Shown in pieces: positions 8,322 through 15,377 of a stretch of 18,020 nucleotides of DNA. How positions within the stretch are numbered: position 1 is the first letter of the stretch; each line of letters opens with the position of its first letter. Where the stretch lies: assembly GCA_023421875.1 (NCBI GenBank), contig JAEZSM010000229.1, positions 1 to 18,020 of the forward strand, read 5' to 3'. The position numbers and the translations under genes were made by a program. The notes beneath the pieces are model-generated. The model was not told where the DNA came from. It was given only the letters and a program-made list of their open reading frames with translations, and did not search any database. The DNA comes from Spirochaetota bacterium (GTDB taxonomy: Bacteria > Spirochaetota > Spirochaetia > Treponematales > Rectinemataceae).

Positions 8322-9068
8322 ATGGCATACCGACGGGGCGGCGAACTTATAAACACCAGGCTCCCTTTTCGGGCGATTTCCTGCGGAATAACCTGGTTTA
8401 TCGAACTCGTAGGATGGTATCTGGTAAGGATCCTCTACGGATACCGAAGCTTCGGGCGAAAAAACCTCCACCGCGCGCCAAAGGGGCCGATCATCTACGT
8501 GAGCAACCACGCTATCCCACTGGATCCCCTTCTGCACGGGCTCAGCCTCTTGCCTAAGCTTCTATATTATACACTGCTGGAGGAAACGGTCCTGACCCCC
8601 GTCCTGGGAACCCTGGTGCGTCTTTTAGGCGGCATACCCATACCCACAGACCAGGGCAGGATGCTGGATATGGAAAGAGCCATGACCCAGGCCTTGCAAG
8701 CCAGGGGTAAACTCCATTTCTACCCCGAGGGGGAGTGCTTCCTGCTTAACCAGGAGATCCGGAACTTTAAGCCAGGGGCTTTCTTCGCCGCCGTTCGCCA
8801 GGGCGTTCCCGTCCAGCCCCTGGTCACGGTCATCACACGCCGTAGTTTCCTGGGCCGCAGGAGAATAAAGGCCGAAGTGCACGTGCTAAAAGCCGTACAG
8901 CCTCCTGCCTCCACGGGAAGACTTATCGCCGACCTCCACCTGGCGCTGCGCTTTGCCGAGCGGATCCGCGGGCGCATGCAGGTCTGCATCGATACGGCCG
9001 GCGGTGACAAGAGCCTGTACCGCGGCCCCATGCCCCGGATCAAGGGTGTCAACGACCGCAACCGCTGA
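8322..9068 (+). CDS. PlsC-like lysophospholipid/glycolipid acyltransferase
   Basis: A 248-residue membrane-associated acyltransferase. The catalytic HX4D block is NHAIPLD (H63, D68), the acceptor-binding block is FYPEGE at 133-138, and the block IV-like VPVQPL follows. A hydrophobic helix at about residues 17-40 would hold it to the membrane. It starts two bases after the glycosyltransferase stop, and a GGAAGG lies about 14 bases upstream. A GTG at 8295 with a nearer purine-rich stretch is an alternative start that would overlap the preceding gene. Next to a lipid-type glycosyltransferase it may acylate the glycosylated product. A general 1-acylglycerol-3-phosphate acyltransferase role cannot be excluded. 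Confidence 0.87.
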   Translation: MAYRRGGELINTRLPFRAISCGITWFIELVGWYLVRILYGYRSFGRKNLHRAPKGPIIYVSNHAIPLDPLLHGLSLLPKLLYYTLLEETVLTPVLGTLVRLLGGIPIPTDQGRMLDMERAMTQALQARGKLHFYPEGECFLLNQEIRNFKPGAFFAAVRQGVPVQPLVTVITRRSFLGRRRIKAEVHVLKAVQPPASTGRLIADLHLALRFAERIRGRMQVCIDTAGGDKSLYRGPMPRIKGVNDRNR

Positions 9069-9153
9069 GGCTGCCTGCCTAGGCACAAGAAAAACATCCC
9101 GAAGACGTATCTTTGACACTTTCCGACAGGACGCATTTTTCCGGCTTGCGCGA

Positions 9154-9166
9154 TGTATATACCTGT
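9154..9166 (+). promoter_or_regulatory. Candidate GntR operator upstream of the TAXI gene
   Basis: TGTATATACCTGT contains the 8-base palindrome GTATATAC and matches the sites at 14256-14268 and 15265-15277 in 12 of 13 positions. It lies about 47 bases before the ATG. A weak promoter (TTGCGC at 9146-9151, TACCAT at 9169-9174, 17-base spacer) would place it between -35 and -10. Confidence 0.6.
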
Positions 9167-9212
9167 GATACCATCCCTTTGTCCTACAGTCTAACATTTA
9201 AGGAGACAGATC

Positions 9213-10154
9213 ATGAAGAAAAGACTCTTCACTGTTCTTGTTCTGCTTGCCCTGGTTCTCTCCTTCACCCAGGCCCAGGCCGTCAAACGTTACTCGTTCT
9301 CGGGATCCAATCCCGGCGGAACCTGGTACACCATGGCAGGCGGTATCGTTCAGCTTTTAAACGACAAGCTGCCCCCGGAAATCCGCTTTGACATGATCGG
9401 CTCCGGCGGCTCGGTGGAAAACACCAGGCGCCTGGCCCTCAATCAGGCCGACATCACCCTCACCTACTCTTCCCACATGTGGGAAGCCAAGAACGGCAAG
9501 GGCATCATGGACGGCCGCCCCTCGGATAACATCAGAGTCCTCATGGAACTCTACGGCAGCTCCCACTACTTCGTCACCCTGAAAAACAAGAACATCAATA
9601 CCCTCCAGGACCTGGAAGGCAAAAAAGTAGTACTCGGCTCCCCCGGCTCGGGCTCCAGCGATAATTCCCGCCGTACCTTCGCCGCCCTGGGCATCAAGGT
9701 CAAGGAAAGCGAGCTGGCCTTCGCCGACGCAGCCCGCGCCCTCCAGGACGGCAACGTCGACGCCGTGGGCATGAGCGGACACCCCTCCGCCGGCCTCACC
9801 GAACTGGCCATGTCCAAAGATATCCTGGTTATTCCCTTCAGCAAGAGCGATCTGGACAAGGTAACCGCGGCGAACCGCTATTACGACCCCGGCGTCATGC
9901 CCCCCAATGTCTACAAGGGTCAGACCGAAGAAGTCCCCTGCTTCTACTTCTCGGTTTACCTCGCTGCCAACAAGAATATGCCCTATGACGTTGCTGCCAA
10001 GGTCATGGAGATCATCATGAGCCCCGAGGGCAGGAAGTACCTCGAAAGCGTGCATCCCCAGTTCAAGGGCATCCGCAACAACGCCTCCGGCGTAAAGTCC
10101 ATCGACATAGCCTATCACCCCGCGGCCGAAGCCTATTGGAAGGCCCATCCCTAA
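9213..10154 (+). CDS. TAXI-family TRAP transporter substrate-binding protein
   Basis: A periplasmic solute receptor of 313 residues that delivers its ligand to the permease encoded next. It has a Sec signal peptide, MKKRLFTVLVLLALVLSF followed by TQAQA, cleaved near residue 23, with no lipobox cysteine. The mature N-terminus carries the family stretch FSGSNPGGTWYTMAGGIVQLLN, the region usually involved in ligand binding. Further family signatures are GSGGSVENTRRLALNQADITLTY, LQDLEGKKVVLGSPGSG and ALQDGNVDAVGMSGHP. AAGGAGA lies 6 bases before the ATG. TAXI receptors are known for small carboxylates and related solutes; the partner enzymes suggest a sugar or sugar acid here. The gene probably heads the operon and carries the operator upstream. 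Confidence 0.93.
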   Translation: MKKRLFTVLVLLALVLSFTQAQAVKRYSFSGSNPGGTWYTMAGGIVQLLNDKLPPEIRFDMIGSGGSVENTRRLALNQADITLTYSSHMWEAKNGKGIMDGRPSDNIRVLMELYGSSHYFVTLKNKNINTLQDLEGKKVVLGSPGSGSSDNSRRTFAALGIKVKESELAFADAARALQDGNVDAVGMSGHPSAGLTELAMSKDILVIPFSKSDLDKVTAANRYYDPGVMPPNVYKGQTEEVPCFYFSVYLAANKNMPYDVAAKVMEIIMSPEGRKYLESVHPQFKGIRNNASGVKSIDIAYHPAAEAYWKAHP

Positions 10155-10169
10155 TCGTTGAACCGTATA

Positions 10170-10205
10170 CGGGGGTTTCCCGCAGGGAAACCCCCGCTCT
10201 TTTCG
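10170..10205 (+). terminator. Partial terminator/attenuator between TAXI receptor and permease genes
   Basis: An 11-bp stem (10170-10180 with 10186-10196), loop CGCAG, is followed by CTCTTTTC. The T run is short, so it may end only part of the transcription. That would give more receptor than permease, as is common for binding-protein transporters. It could also protect the 3' end of the receptor message. Confidence 0.6.
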
Positions 10206-10218
10206 GATTGAATTAACC

Positions 10219-10232
10219 TGTTAGTATATAAT
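10219..10232 (+). promoter_or_regulatory. Possible internal promoter -10 region of the TRAP permease gene
   Basis: TATAAT (10227-10232) lies in an AT-rich patch after the hairpin. No good -35 is found at 16-18 bases; TTGAAT at 10208-10213 is only 13 bases away. The overlapping AGTATATAAT holds only part of the GTATATAC operator core. Confidence 0.3.
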
Positions 10233-10313
10233 CGACACCATAGCTGAAACTTCATCCAAACGCAGGCCTGGACCTTAAGCGAGCCGGCACTGCGAGAGAA
10301 CAAGGGGAACCTA

Positions 10314-12203
10314 ATGAAAACCCGACCCCAGGCCGATTTTTTAAAAAAGCCCGTCACTGTAATCGCAGTCCTCTTCGGGCTTTATTATTTCATTACCTCA
10401 GGATTCGGCATCACGAGCAGCGAAGCCCACCGGGGCCTCTACATGCTCTTTACCTTCATGCTCTGCTTCCTGATGTATCCCGCATCCCAGAAAAAACCGA
10501 ATTCCAAGCTCCTCTACGGCCTGGACGCACTGCTACTCATTATTTCTGCGGCGGCGATCATCTACTGGATTTTCCAGTATCCCACCTATGCTGCACGACG
10601 TGTCGGAATTCCCAATAACACTGACATTTTCTTCGGCGCGGTGATGATCCTTTTGTCCTTGGAAGTCACCCGACGGGCAATGGGCTACACTCTCACCATC
10701 CTGGGTGCCCTCATGATCGCCCAGATATATTTCGGCCCCTACCTGCCCGGCATCTTCCAGCACGGAGGAGTAAGCCTTTCCCGCCTGATCGAGTACAACT
10801 ACTTTATCGACGGCATTTTCGGCACCATCGTGGCGGTGTACGCGAGCTACGTAATGCCCTTCCTGGTGTTCGGGGCCTTCTTGCAGACCTCCGGCGCCGG
10901 CGATTTCTTCATCGATCTCGCATCGTCAATAGCGGGCAAGATCCCCGGCGGGCCAGCCCTCATCTCGGTCATCGGCTCGGCCATATTCGGCTCCATCTCC
11001 GGAAGCCCCGTGGCCAATGTGGTCGCCACCGGCACCTTCACCATTCCCATGATGAAAAAGGTGGGCTATTCCAAGGAATTCTCCGGCGCCGTTGAAGCGG
11101 CGGCCTCCACCGGCGGCAGCTTCCTGCCCCCGGTCATGGGGGCGGCAGCCTTTGTATTGGCCACCATCACCGAAACTCCCTACGGCACCATCATGATCAT
11201 GGCAGTGCTGCCCGCACTGCTCTATTACCTCTCCATCGGCCTCCAGGTCTACTTTCAGGCCAGAAAATCCGGGCTGAAAGGCCTCGAGGCTACCGATGTC
11301 CCGAGCACCAGGGCCGTGCTCAAGCGTGGTTGGTATTTCGCCCTCACCATCGTGGTAGTCGGCGTGCTGATCGCCTTAGGATACTCTCCGGCAGTCATCG
11401 CCTTCGGCGGTTCCATCTTCGTAGTAGTCTGCAACATCGTCTTCGGGGCTCCCCAGGACAAGCTGACGGTCAAGAAATTCTTCAAGTCCCTGGAGACCGC
11501 GGGTACCAGCTCACTGGTAGTCGGTTCCACAGCGGGCACCTTAGGCCTTGTTATGGCCGGCATGACCATGACGGGACTGGGACTCAAGTTCTCGTCTGTC
11601 CTGGTAACCGTAGCGGGGAACCATCTCTTTTTGATGATTCTCATGGTCATGCTCATAGCGACGATCATAGGCATGGGTACCACAATTACCGCTTCCTACA
11701 TTATCCTGTCGATTCTGGCAGCCCCCTCCCTCATCATGGCGGGCGTGCCTCCGGTCAACGCCCACCTGCTCTGCTTCTGGCTTTCAATGTCGTCTAACCT
11801 GACGCCTCCCGTCTGCGTCGCCGCCTTCGCGGCTTCCAGCATCTCCGGCGGCAATCCCATGAAAACAGGTTTTCATTCCTTCATGCTGGGAATTTTCATG
11901 TACCTGATGCCCTTCGCCTTCGTCTATGTGCCTCAGATTCTGATCGTGGGTTACAGCTTCTTCGAGATCGTCGAAATCGTAATAAGTTACGGCTTTGCCA
12001 CCGTGGCACTGGCCGCCACGATCCAGGGCTGGCTGCTCATACGACAGCACTGGAGCGCCCGGATTCTCACCCTCGCGGCAACCTTGCTGCTGGCGAGTCC
12101 CGAACTCCTCACCGACTTGGCTGGTCTGGGAATTCTGGCTCTGGTCTTTTTCTACAGCCTCTGGAAACGCGGCCGCGGACGGGGAATCGCCGCGGCGGTC
12201 TGA
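10314..12203 (+). CDS. TRAP transporter permease, fused DctQ-DctM (TAXI type)
   Basis: A 629-residue polytopic inner-membrane protein that imports the ligand of the preceding receptor using an ion gradient. The first part (about residues 1-150) has the four helices of the small Q subunit. The remainder is the M subunit, including GSAIFGSISGSPVANVVATG, PMMKKVGYSKEFSGAVEAAA and the conserved GGSFLPPVMGAAAF. A duplicated half later reads TITASYIILSILAAPSLI and NLTPPVCVAAFAASSISGG. Fusion of Q and M is normal in the TAXI group. A purine-rich AAGGGGA lies about six bases before the ATG. About 110 C-terminal residues with further helices extend past the core. Confidence 0.93.
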   Translation: MKTRPQADFLKKPVTVIAVLFGLYYFITSGFGITSSEAHRGLYMLFTFMLCFLMYPASQKKPNSKLLYGLDALLLIISAAAIIYWIFQYPTYAARRVGIPNNTDIFFGAVMILLSLEVTRRAMGYTLTILGALMIAQIYFGPYLPGIFQHGGVSLSRLIEYNYFIDGIFGTIVAVYASYVMPFLVFGAFLQTSGAGDFFIDLASSIAGKIPGGPALISVIGSAIFGSISGSPVANVVATGTFTIPMMKKVGYSKEFSGAVEAAASTGGSFLPPVMGAAAFVLATITETPYGTIMIMAVLPALLYYLSIGLQVYFQARKSGLKGLEATDVPSTRAVLKRGWYFALTIVVVGVLIALGYSPAVIAFGGSIFVVVCNIVFGAPQDKLTVKKFFKSLETAGTSSLVVGSTAGTLGLVMAGMTMTGLGLKFSSVLVTVAGNHLFLMILMVMLIATIIGMGTTITASYIILSILAAPSLIMAGVPPVNAHLLCFWLSMSSNLTPPVCVAAFAASSISGGNPMKTGFHSFMLGIFMYLMPFAFVYVPQILIVGYSFFEIVEIVISYGFATVALAATIQGWLLIRQHWSARILTLAATLLLASPELLTDLAGLGILALVFFYSLWKRGRGRGIAAAV

Positions 12204-12249
12204 GATTCAACCAGCAGCTCGATACCCCGGGCTGGATAAAAATATAAAA

Positions 12250-12284
12250 GCTGGTTTTTTGCCTCCAATAGGCCTAAAACCAGC
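12250..12284 (+). other. Hairpin just before the cupin ribosome binding site
   Basis: A 9-bp stem (12250-12258 with 12276-12284) is followed, after a 2x2 internal loop, by a 4-bp stem (12261-12264 with 12270-12273) and loop CCAAT. It ends five bases before AAGGAG at 12289-12294. There is no T run after it, so it is not an ordinary terminator. It may be an mRNA processing or stability element, or control translation of the cupin. Confidence 0.6.
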
Positions 12285-12299
12285 CCGCAAGGAGTTTTT

Positions 12300-12638
12300 A
12301 TGAAGACAGTCACAATCGCGGATATCCCCGCGGTCAAGGTCAAGGACAGGGAAGGGCTCTATCACAAGGACATCTTCGCCGAGAAAGACGGCACCAAGCA
12401 CCTGACCTTTCACCACGCCCTCATGGAAAAGGGCGGCCACGGCCAGCTCCACTCCCACCCCCATTCGGAGCATGTGCTCATGGTAGCCGAAGGCTCGTTG
12501 GAGGTGCGAAACGACAAGGAATCCCACGCCCTCACCCCCGGCATGGCTATCCTTATAATGCCCACCGAGGAGCACGAGATCATCAACAGCTTCGACGGAA
12601 GGACCGTCTACTATGTGATCTACGGCCCCCCCCGGTAG
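12300..12638 (+). CDS. Small single-domain cupin protein
   Basis: A 112-residue cupin_2-type beta-barrel, probably cytoplasmic and metal-binding. The first cupin motif carries H51, H53 and E57 in HSHPHSEH. The second motif follows as PGMAILIMPTEEHEIIN, in which the histidine is the fourth metal ligand. Cupins of this size include sugar isomerases and epimerases, KdgF-like uronate enzymes and ligand sensors, so the activity is open. AAGGAG sits five bases before the ATG. It lies 96 bases after the TRAP permease on the same strand and before a strong terminator, so it probably belongs to the transport operon and acts on the imported compound. Confidence 0.87.
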   Translation: MKTVTIADIPAVKVKDREGLYHKDIFAEKDGTKHLTFHHALMEKGGHGQLHSHPHSEHVLMVAEGSLEVRNDKESHALTPGMAILIMPTEEHEIINSFDGRTVYYVIYGPPR

Positions 12639-12674
12639 AATAAAACCAAAGACCGGCCAACAACCGGAATGACG

Positions 12675-12711
12675 AAAAGGCCGCCGGGGAATCACTCCCC
12701 GGCGGCCTTTT
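12675..12711 (+). terminator. Rho-independent terminator of the TAXI-TRAP-cupin operon
   Basis: A perfect 12-bp GC-rich stem (12679-12690 with 12696-12707), loop ATCAC, is flanked by AAAA on the left and TTTTT on the right. This symmetry could let it work in both directions. Confidence 0.9.
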
Positions 12712-12770
12712 TATGCCTTGCCGCATCTGCTTCCACATGGCGCCTGGTCCAAAACAGGAGGCTTGGGTCT

Positions 12771-12808
12771 AAAAAAAAGAGGTCGCCCAGGGTACCCTGG
12801 GCGACCTC
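12771..12808 (-). terminator. Rho-independent terminator of the transaldolase-like gene
   Basis: A perfect 30-base palindrome (12779-12808, centre GGTACC) forms a 13-bp stem with a 4-base loop. On the minus strand it is followed at once by eight T (A run at 12771-12778). It lies 23 bases past the stop codon. With the terminator at 12675-12711 it separates the convergent units. Confidence 0.92.
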
Positions 12809-12831
12809 CTTACCAACAAGGTTCGAGGAAC

Positions 12832-14154
12832 TTATTTCGCAGTACTGGCGGCGTTCATGAACCTGCGCTGATAGGTCACCACCTGGGGCGTGGTAGTCCA
12901 CTTCACCAGGTAGGCCGGCTCGGTGGTGATAACCACCTTCCGTGTCATGTCCAGGAACTCGGGCTCGGCCAGGAGCTTGTCGATGTCCGGATAGTTTCTG
13001 TCGCCCTCCATGGAGCAGATGATCAGCCTGGTGTCGGGGAGGTTGGCCTGGCGCAGCACCCTGAGGTTGTGGCGCACGGCGTCCAGTCCGTCGGAGCCTT
13101 CGGGCTTGGTGAACTGGCGGTACTCCTCGTAGAGCTTGGCCCGCTCCAGCACCTTGCCCAGATCCATGGTCGCATCCGTGGGGGCCAGGTAATCCCTTTC
13201 GATCAGGAGACTACGCAGGGCTACCAGTGTCTCGTCCTTCTTGTCGGCCTTGTATTTGGCCAGAAGGTCGGTGACCAGCTGGCTCACCACCAGTCTGTGG
13301 CGGATGAAGCTGTTGATAAAATAGGGCTTGGCCTGGAGAGCCAGGGCTGTCTGGTAGGGCTCAAACATGAGGGTGAAGTTGATCCTGTAGCCGTGCTCCT
13401 TTAAAAGGAGGGCCAGGTTGTGGCCGTGGACGAAATCCGCGGTGTTGCCCTCGTCCCAGCGGCGCTGGAATTTCTTGTCACCCTTTAAAAGCTCGCCCAC
13501 GTTCTGGCCGTTCACCGGACCGGTGTGGGGAACCTTTATGACTACTCTGTGCTTGGAGAGCATCTCCCGGAACAGGGCTGCCTCTTCCAGAATCTCTGAT
13601 TCGGAAGCCCAGGGATTATTCAGCTCCACGGAGATATCCACGCCGGGACCGAGGACATTGCCCAGTTCCTGCATGACTTCCTCGCGGGTCTTGAACTTGT
13701 TGCCCACGTTAGCCTTGGGATTGTTGATGAAAAGGTCGTAGATGATGCCGGGGTTGCAGGTGAGGTTTGCGATGAGCCCCTTGAGCGGTGCAACCTCATA
13801 GGGGTTGGCGCTGTCGGCGGAGAAGAGGACATTGGTGGGCCTCAGTTCGCCGTTCTCGCCGTAGGATATATCGCGCACCAGATCGGCGCAGAGCAGCCCA
13901 TCGCCCTGGTATGCGTACTCAATCCGGAATCCCGCGGGCGTCTTGCCTTCGGGGACCTTGAAGTAGTCGATAACTTCCTTGAACTCCGGGGTTACGCCCA
14001 GGTATTTTACCATTCCCTCGAAAGCGAAGAGGGTATCCAGATCGATGGACTTGTCCAGAACCCTGCGTACATAGGCTTCATCGGTTTTTACGATAGAGAC
14101 CGCACCGCCCGCAAGCATGGCCTTGACCGTTGTCTTGACGATAGTATCCGCCAT
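12832..14154 (-). CDS. Enlarged transaldolase-family protein (class I aldolase)
   Basis: A 440-residue protein with the transaldolase / fructose-6-phosphate aldolase signature inside a longer chain. Asp114 in LFSADSANPY is followed 20 residues later by LTCNPGIIYDLF, matching the Asp and TTNPS loop of the family. Lys207 in VVIKVPHTGP is the expected Schiff-base lysine, and INFTLMFEPYQTALAL plus YFINSFIRHRL match the later barrel strands with the phosphate-binding Arg. About 105 residues precede and about 130 follow this core; minimal members are about 220 residues. It should cleave or transfer a dihydroxyacetone-type unit of a sugar phosphate. The ATG at 14154 has AAAGGAGA upstream; the longer reading frame back to 14289 would cross the promoter. 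It is regulated by the operator at 14256-14268. Confidence 0.82.
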   Translation of the reverse strand: MADTIVKTTVKAMLAGGAVSIVKTDEAYVRRVLDKSIDLDTLFAFEGMVKYLGVTPEFKEVIDYFKVPEGKTPAGFRIEYAYQGDGLLCADLVRDISYGENGELRPTNVLFSADSANPYEVAPLKGLIANLTCNPGIIYDLFINNPKANVGNKFKTREEVMQELGNVLGPGVDISVELNNPWASESEILEEAALFREMLSKHRVVIKVPHTGPVNGQNVGELLKGDKKFQRRWDEGNTADFVHGHNLALLLKEHGYRINFTLMFEPYQTALALQAKPYFINSFIRHRLVVSQLVTDLLAKYKADKKDETLVALRSLLIERDYLAPTDATMDLGKVLERAKLYEEYRQFTKPEGSDGLDAVRHNLRVLRQANLPDTRLIICSMEGDRNYPDIDKLLAEPEFLDMTRKVVITTEPAYLVKWTTTPQVVTYQRRFMNAASTAK

Positions 14155-14176
14155 TCTTCTCTCCTTTACGCTTTGG

Positions 14177-14240
14177 CGCTGCCTCTGGCAGCGTTTCCGA
14201 CGCGCTGTTTGTCTCGACATATCAGGTTCGGCGGCGAACC
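14177..14240 (-). other. Two hairpins in the leader of the transaldolase-like gene
   Basis: Between the predicted transcription start (about 14262) and the ATG there are two perfect small hairpins: 6 bp with a 4-base loop (14225-14230 with 14235-14240) and 7 bp with a 3-base loop (14177-14183 with 14187-14193). The second ends 13 bases before AGGAG. Neither is followed by a T run. Confidence 0.5.
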
Positions 14241-14255
14241 GCGTCACCCATTTCA

Positions 14256-14297
14256 ACATGTATATACAGATATAACACGGAAAAGACAAGTCGTCAA
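14256..14297 (-). promoter_or_regulatory. Promoter and GntR operator of the transaldolase-like gene
   Basis: On the minus strand TTGACG (14292-14297) and TATATC (14269-14274) are exactly 17 bases apart. The operator TGTATATACATGT (14256-14268) begins at the next base and covers the expected transcription start. A repressor bound there would block initiation. The leader is then about 108 bases. Confidence 0.75.
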
Positions 14298-14394
14298 TAC
14301 GATTCTTTCATTTTTTAAGCACGAGAGCGCTAAAACCTTAACCCTGAAGCCCGGGAGTTAAGAATAAAAATCCGATGGATCGCAACCTTTTGCT

Positions 14395-15165
14395 TTAGCG
14401 ACTGAAGGCGAAACGGAGCTTGAAGCGGTCGCCCCGGAAGACAACCTTGGTGAACTCGAAGGGGGCCCCGGTCTGGGAATAAAGCGTATAATGCAGAAGC
14501 AGAAGCGCCGAGCCCTTTGGAACCTTCAAGAGCTTAGCCTCCTCCGCCGAAGCCTGGCAGCTCTCCAGCGTTTCAACTCCATGGGTTGCAACGATGGAAT
14601 AGCGCTTTTCCAGAATATTGCAGAGGGGCTCCTTATCCAGATTTTGCTGGAAAAAGTCTTCGCAGAGTTCTTCGGGAATAAAGGATCGCTCTAATGCCAG
14701 GGGCTCGCCATTTGCATAGCGCAGACGCTCTAACCGGTACACAGGGCTGCCTACGGGCAGAGAGAGCCCTTCGGCGATACTCTGATCGGCCCGCTCAACC
14801 CTTTTATCCAGCATGGTCGTGCCTGTTTCGTAGCCCTGGGCTTCCAGCTGCTCCCGTATACCCTTCTGGGAAAGGGGGCCTGTCATTATCTTAGGTTCAG
14901 CCACGAAGGTTCCCTTGCCGGGAACCCTGTACAGAAGACCTTCGTTCACCAGGCGCGTAATCACGCCCCGGACAGTCATGCGGCTCAGTTCGTAGAGGCG
15001 CGAAAGCTCGTTTTCGGAAGGAATTGCTTCATGGTGCGCCAGCCTGCCGTCCCGTATATCGGCTCTTAAAATCTCTTCCAGCTGGGCATAGAGCGGCTTG
15101 GGGCCCGATCTGTTGAGTGCGTGAATTTCGTTGGAGGCTTCTCTCTCCTGTGGGGCCGCAGCCAT
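14395..15165 (-). CDS. GntR-family transcriptional regulator, HutC subfamily
   Basis: A 256-residue DNA-binding repressor with an N-terminal winged helix-turn-helix and a C-terminal UTRA ligand-binding domain. The DNA-binding part reads PLYAQLEEILRADIRDGRL (24-42), IPSENELSRLYELSRMTVR (48-66) and EGLLYRVPGKGTFVAEPKI (75-93). The UTRA domain (about 100-250) begins with GPLSQKGIREQLEAQGY. The ATG at 15165 has AGGAGG seven bases upstream. It is divergent from rpiB, upstream of the transaldolase-like gene, and has the palindromic operator in its own promoter region, so autoregulation is likely. The effector is probably the pathway's sugar phosphate or substrate. Only a weak hairpin (14338-14361) follows the gene, so some read-through into the transaldolase-like gene is possible. 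Confidence 0.92.
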   Translation of the reverse strand: MAAAPQEREASNEIHALNRSGPKPLYAQLEEILRADIRDGRLAHHEAIPSENELSRLYELSRMTVRGVITRLVNEGLLYRVPGKGTFVAEPKIMTGPLSQKGIREQLEAQGYETGTTMLDKRVERADQSIAEGLSLPVGSPVYRLERLRYANGEPLALERSFIPEELCEDFFQQNLDKEPLCNILEKRYSIVATHGVETLESCQASAEEAKLLKVPKGSALLLLHYTLYSQTGAPFEFTKVVFRGDRFKLRFAFSR

Positions 15166-15236
15166 GACTCATCCTCCTAAAAAAACAAAGAGCGGCCGAT
15201 TCCAGGACTAAATCGCCGAGGATGGCCGGGGGTTCC

Positions 15237-15284
15237 TTGCATAGTACGACTATTCTTTATATTATGTATATACATGTTTGTATG
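15237..15284. promoter_or_regulatory. Divergent gntR/rpiB promoters sharing one operator
   Basis: Plus strand: TTGCAT (15237-15242), 17 bases, TATTAT (15260-15265). The operator TGTATATACATGT (15265-15277) follows directly and covers the rpiB start of transcription; ATGTATATACAT (15264-15275) is a perfect 12-base palindrome. Minus strand: CATACA (15279-15284), 17 bases, TATAAA (15256-15261) for the regulator gene, with the operator in its spacer. One bound dimer could block both. Confidence 0.7.
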
Positions 15285-15295
15285 GGGTTGAAAAG

Positions 15296-15377
15296 GGGGC
15301 TGAGGCGAAAATCGTCGCCCCGCGACCCGAATTTCCCCAGGGAGCCCTGCGCGCCGACAAAGAGACGGCGGCTTCCC
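15296..15377 (+). other. Structured leader of the rpiB-transketolase operon
   Basis: The predicted leader is about 130 bases. Hairpin 1 pairs 15296-15300 with 15317-15321 and 15304-15308 with 15312-15316, with a 3-base bulge and an AAA loop. Hairpin 2 pairs 15352-15356 with 15366-15370, with a further outer stem of 15340-15345 to 15371-15377. Six T (15383-15388) follow 11 bases later, just before AAGGAG. It could be an attenuator, but the T run is not directly at the stem. It matches no riboswitch known to me. Confidence 0.4.

Noticed and set aside
7399..8328. Minus-strand frame of 309 codons opposite the glycosyltransferase gene
   Set aside because: Its Gly/Glu/His-rich composition is typical of an antisense shadow, and the plus strand carries all GT2 motifs.
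9081..9094. Small inverted repeat after the acyltransferase gene as a terminator
   Set aside because: The 5-bp stem is weak and is followed by A, not T; I see no clear terminator for that operon.
9357..10148. Minus-strand frame of 263 codons opposite the TAXI gene
   Set aside because: It is a shadow frame; the plus-strand receptor with its signal peptide is unambiguous.
10163..10172. Palindrome CCGTATACGG as a further GntR site
   Set aside because: It has GTATAC rather than GTATATAC, lacks the TGT flanks, and lies after the receptor stop next to a terminator stem.
14155..14289. Upstream extension of the transaldolase-like gene to 14289
   Set aside because: It would run through the -10 box and operator and encodes a Cys/Arg/Gln-rich stretch; the ATG at 14154 has a proper ribosome binding site.
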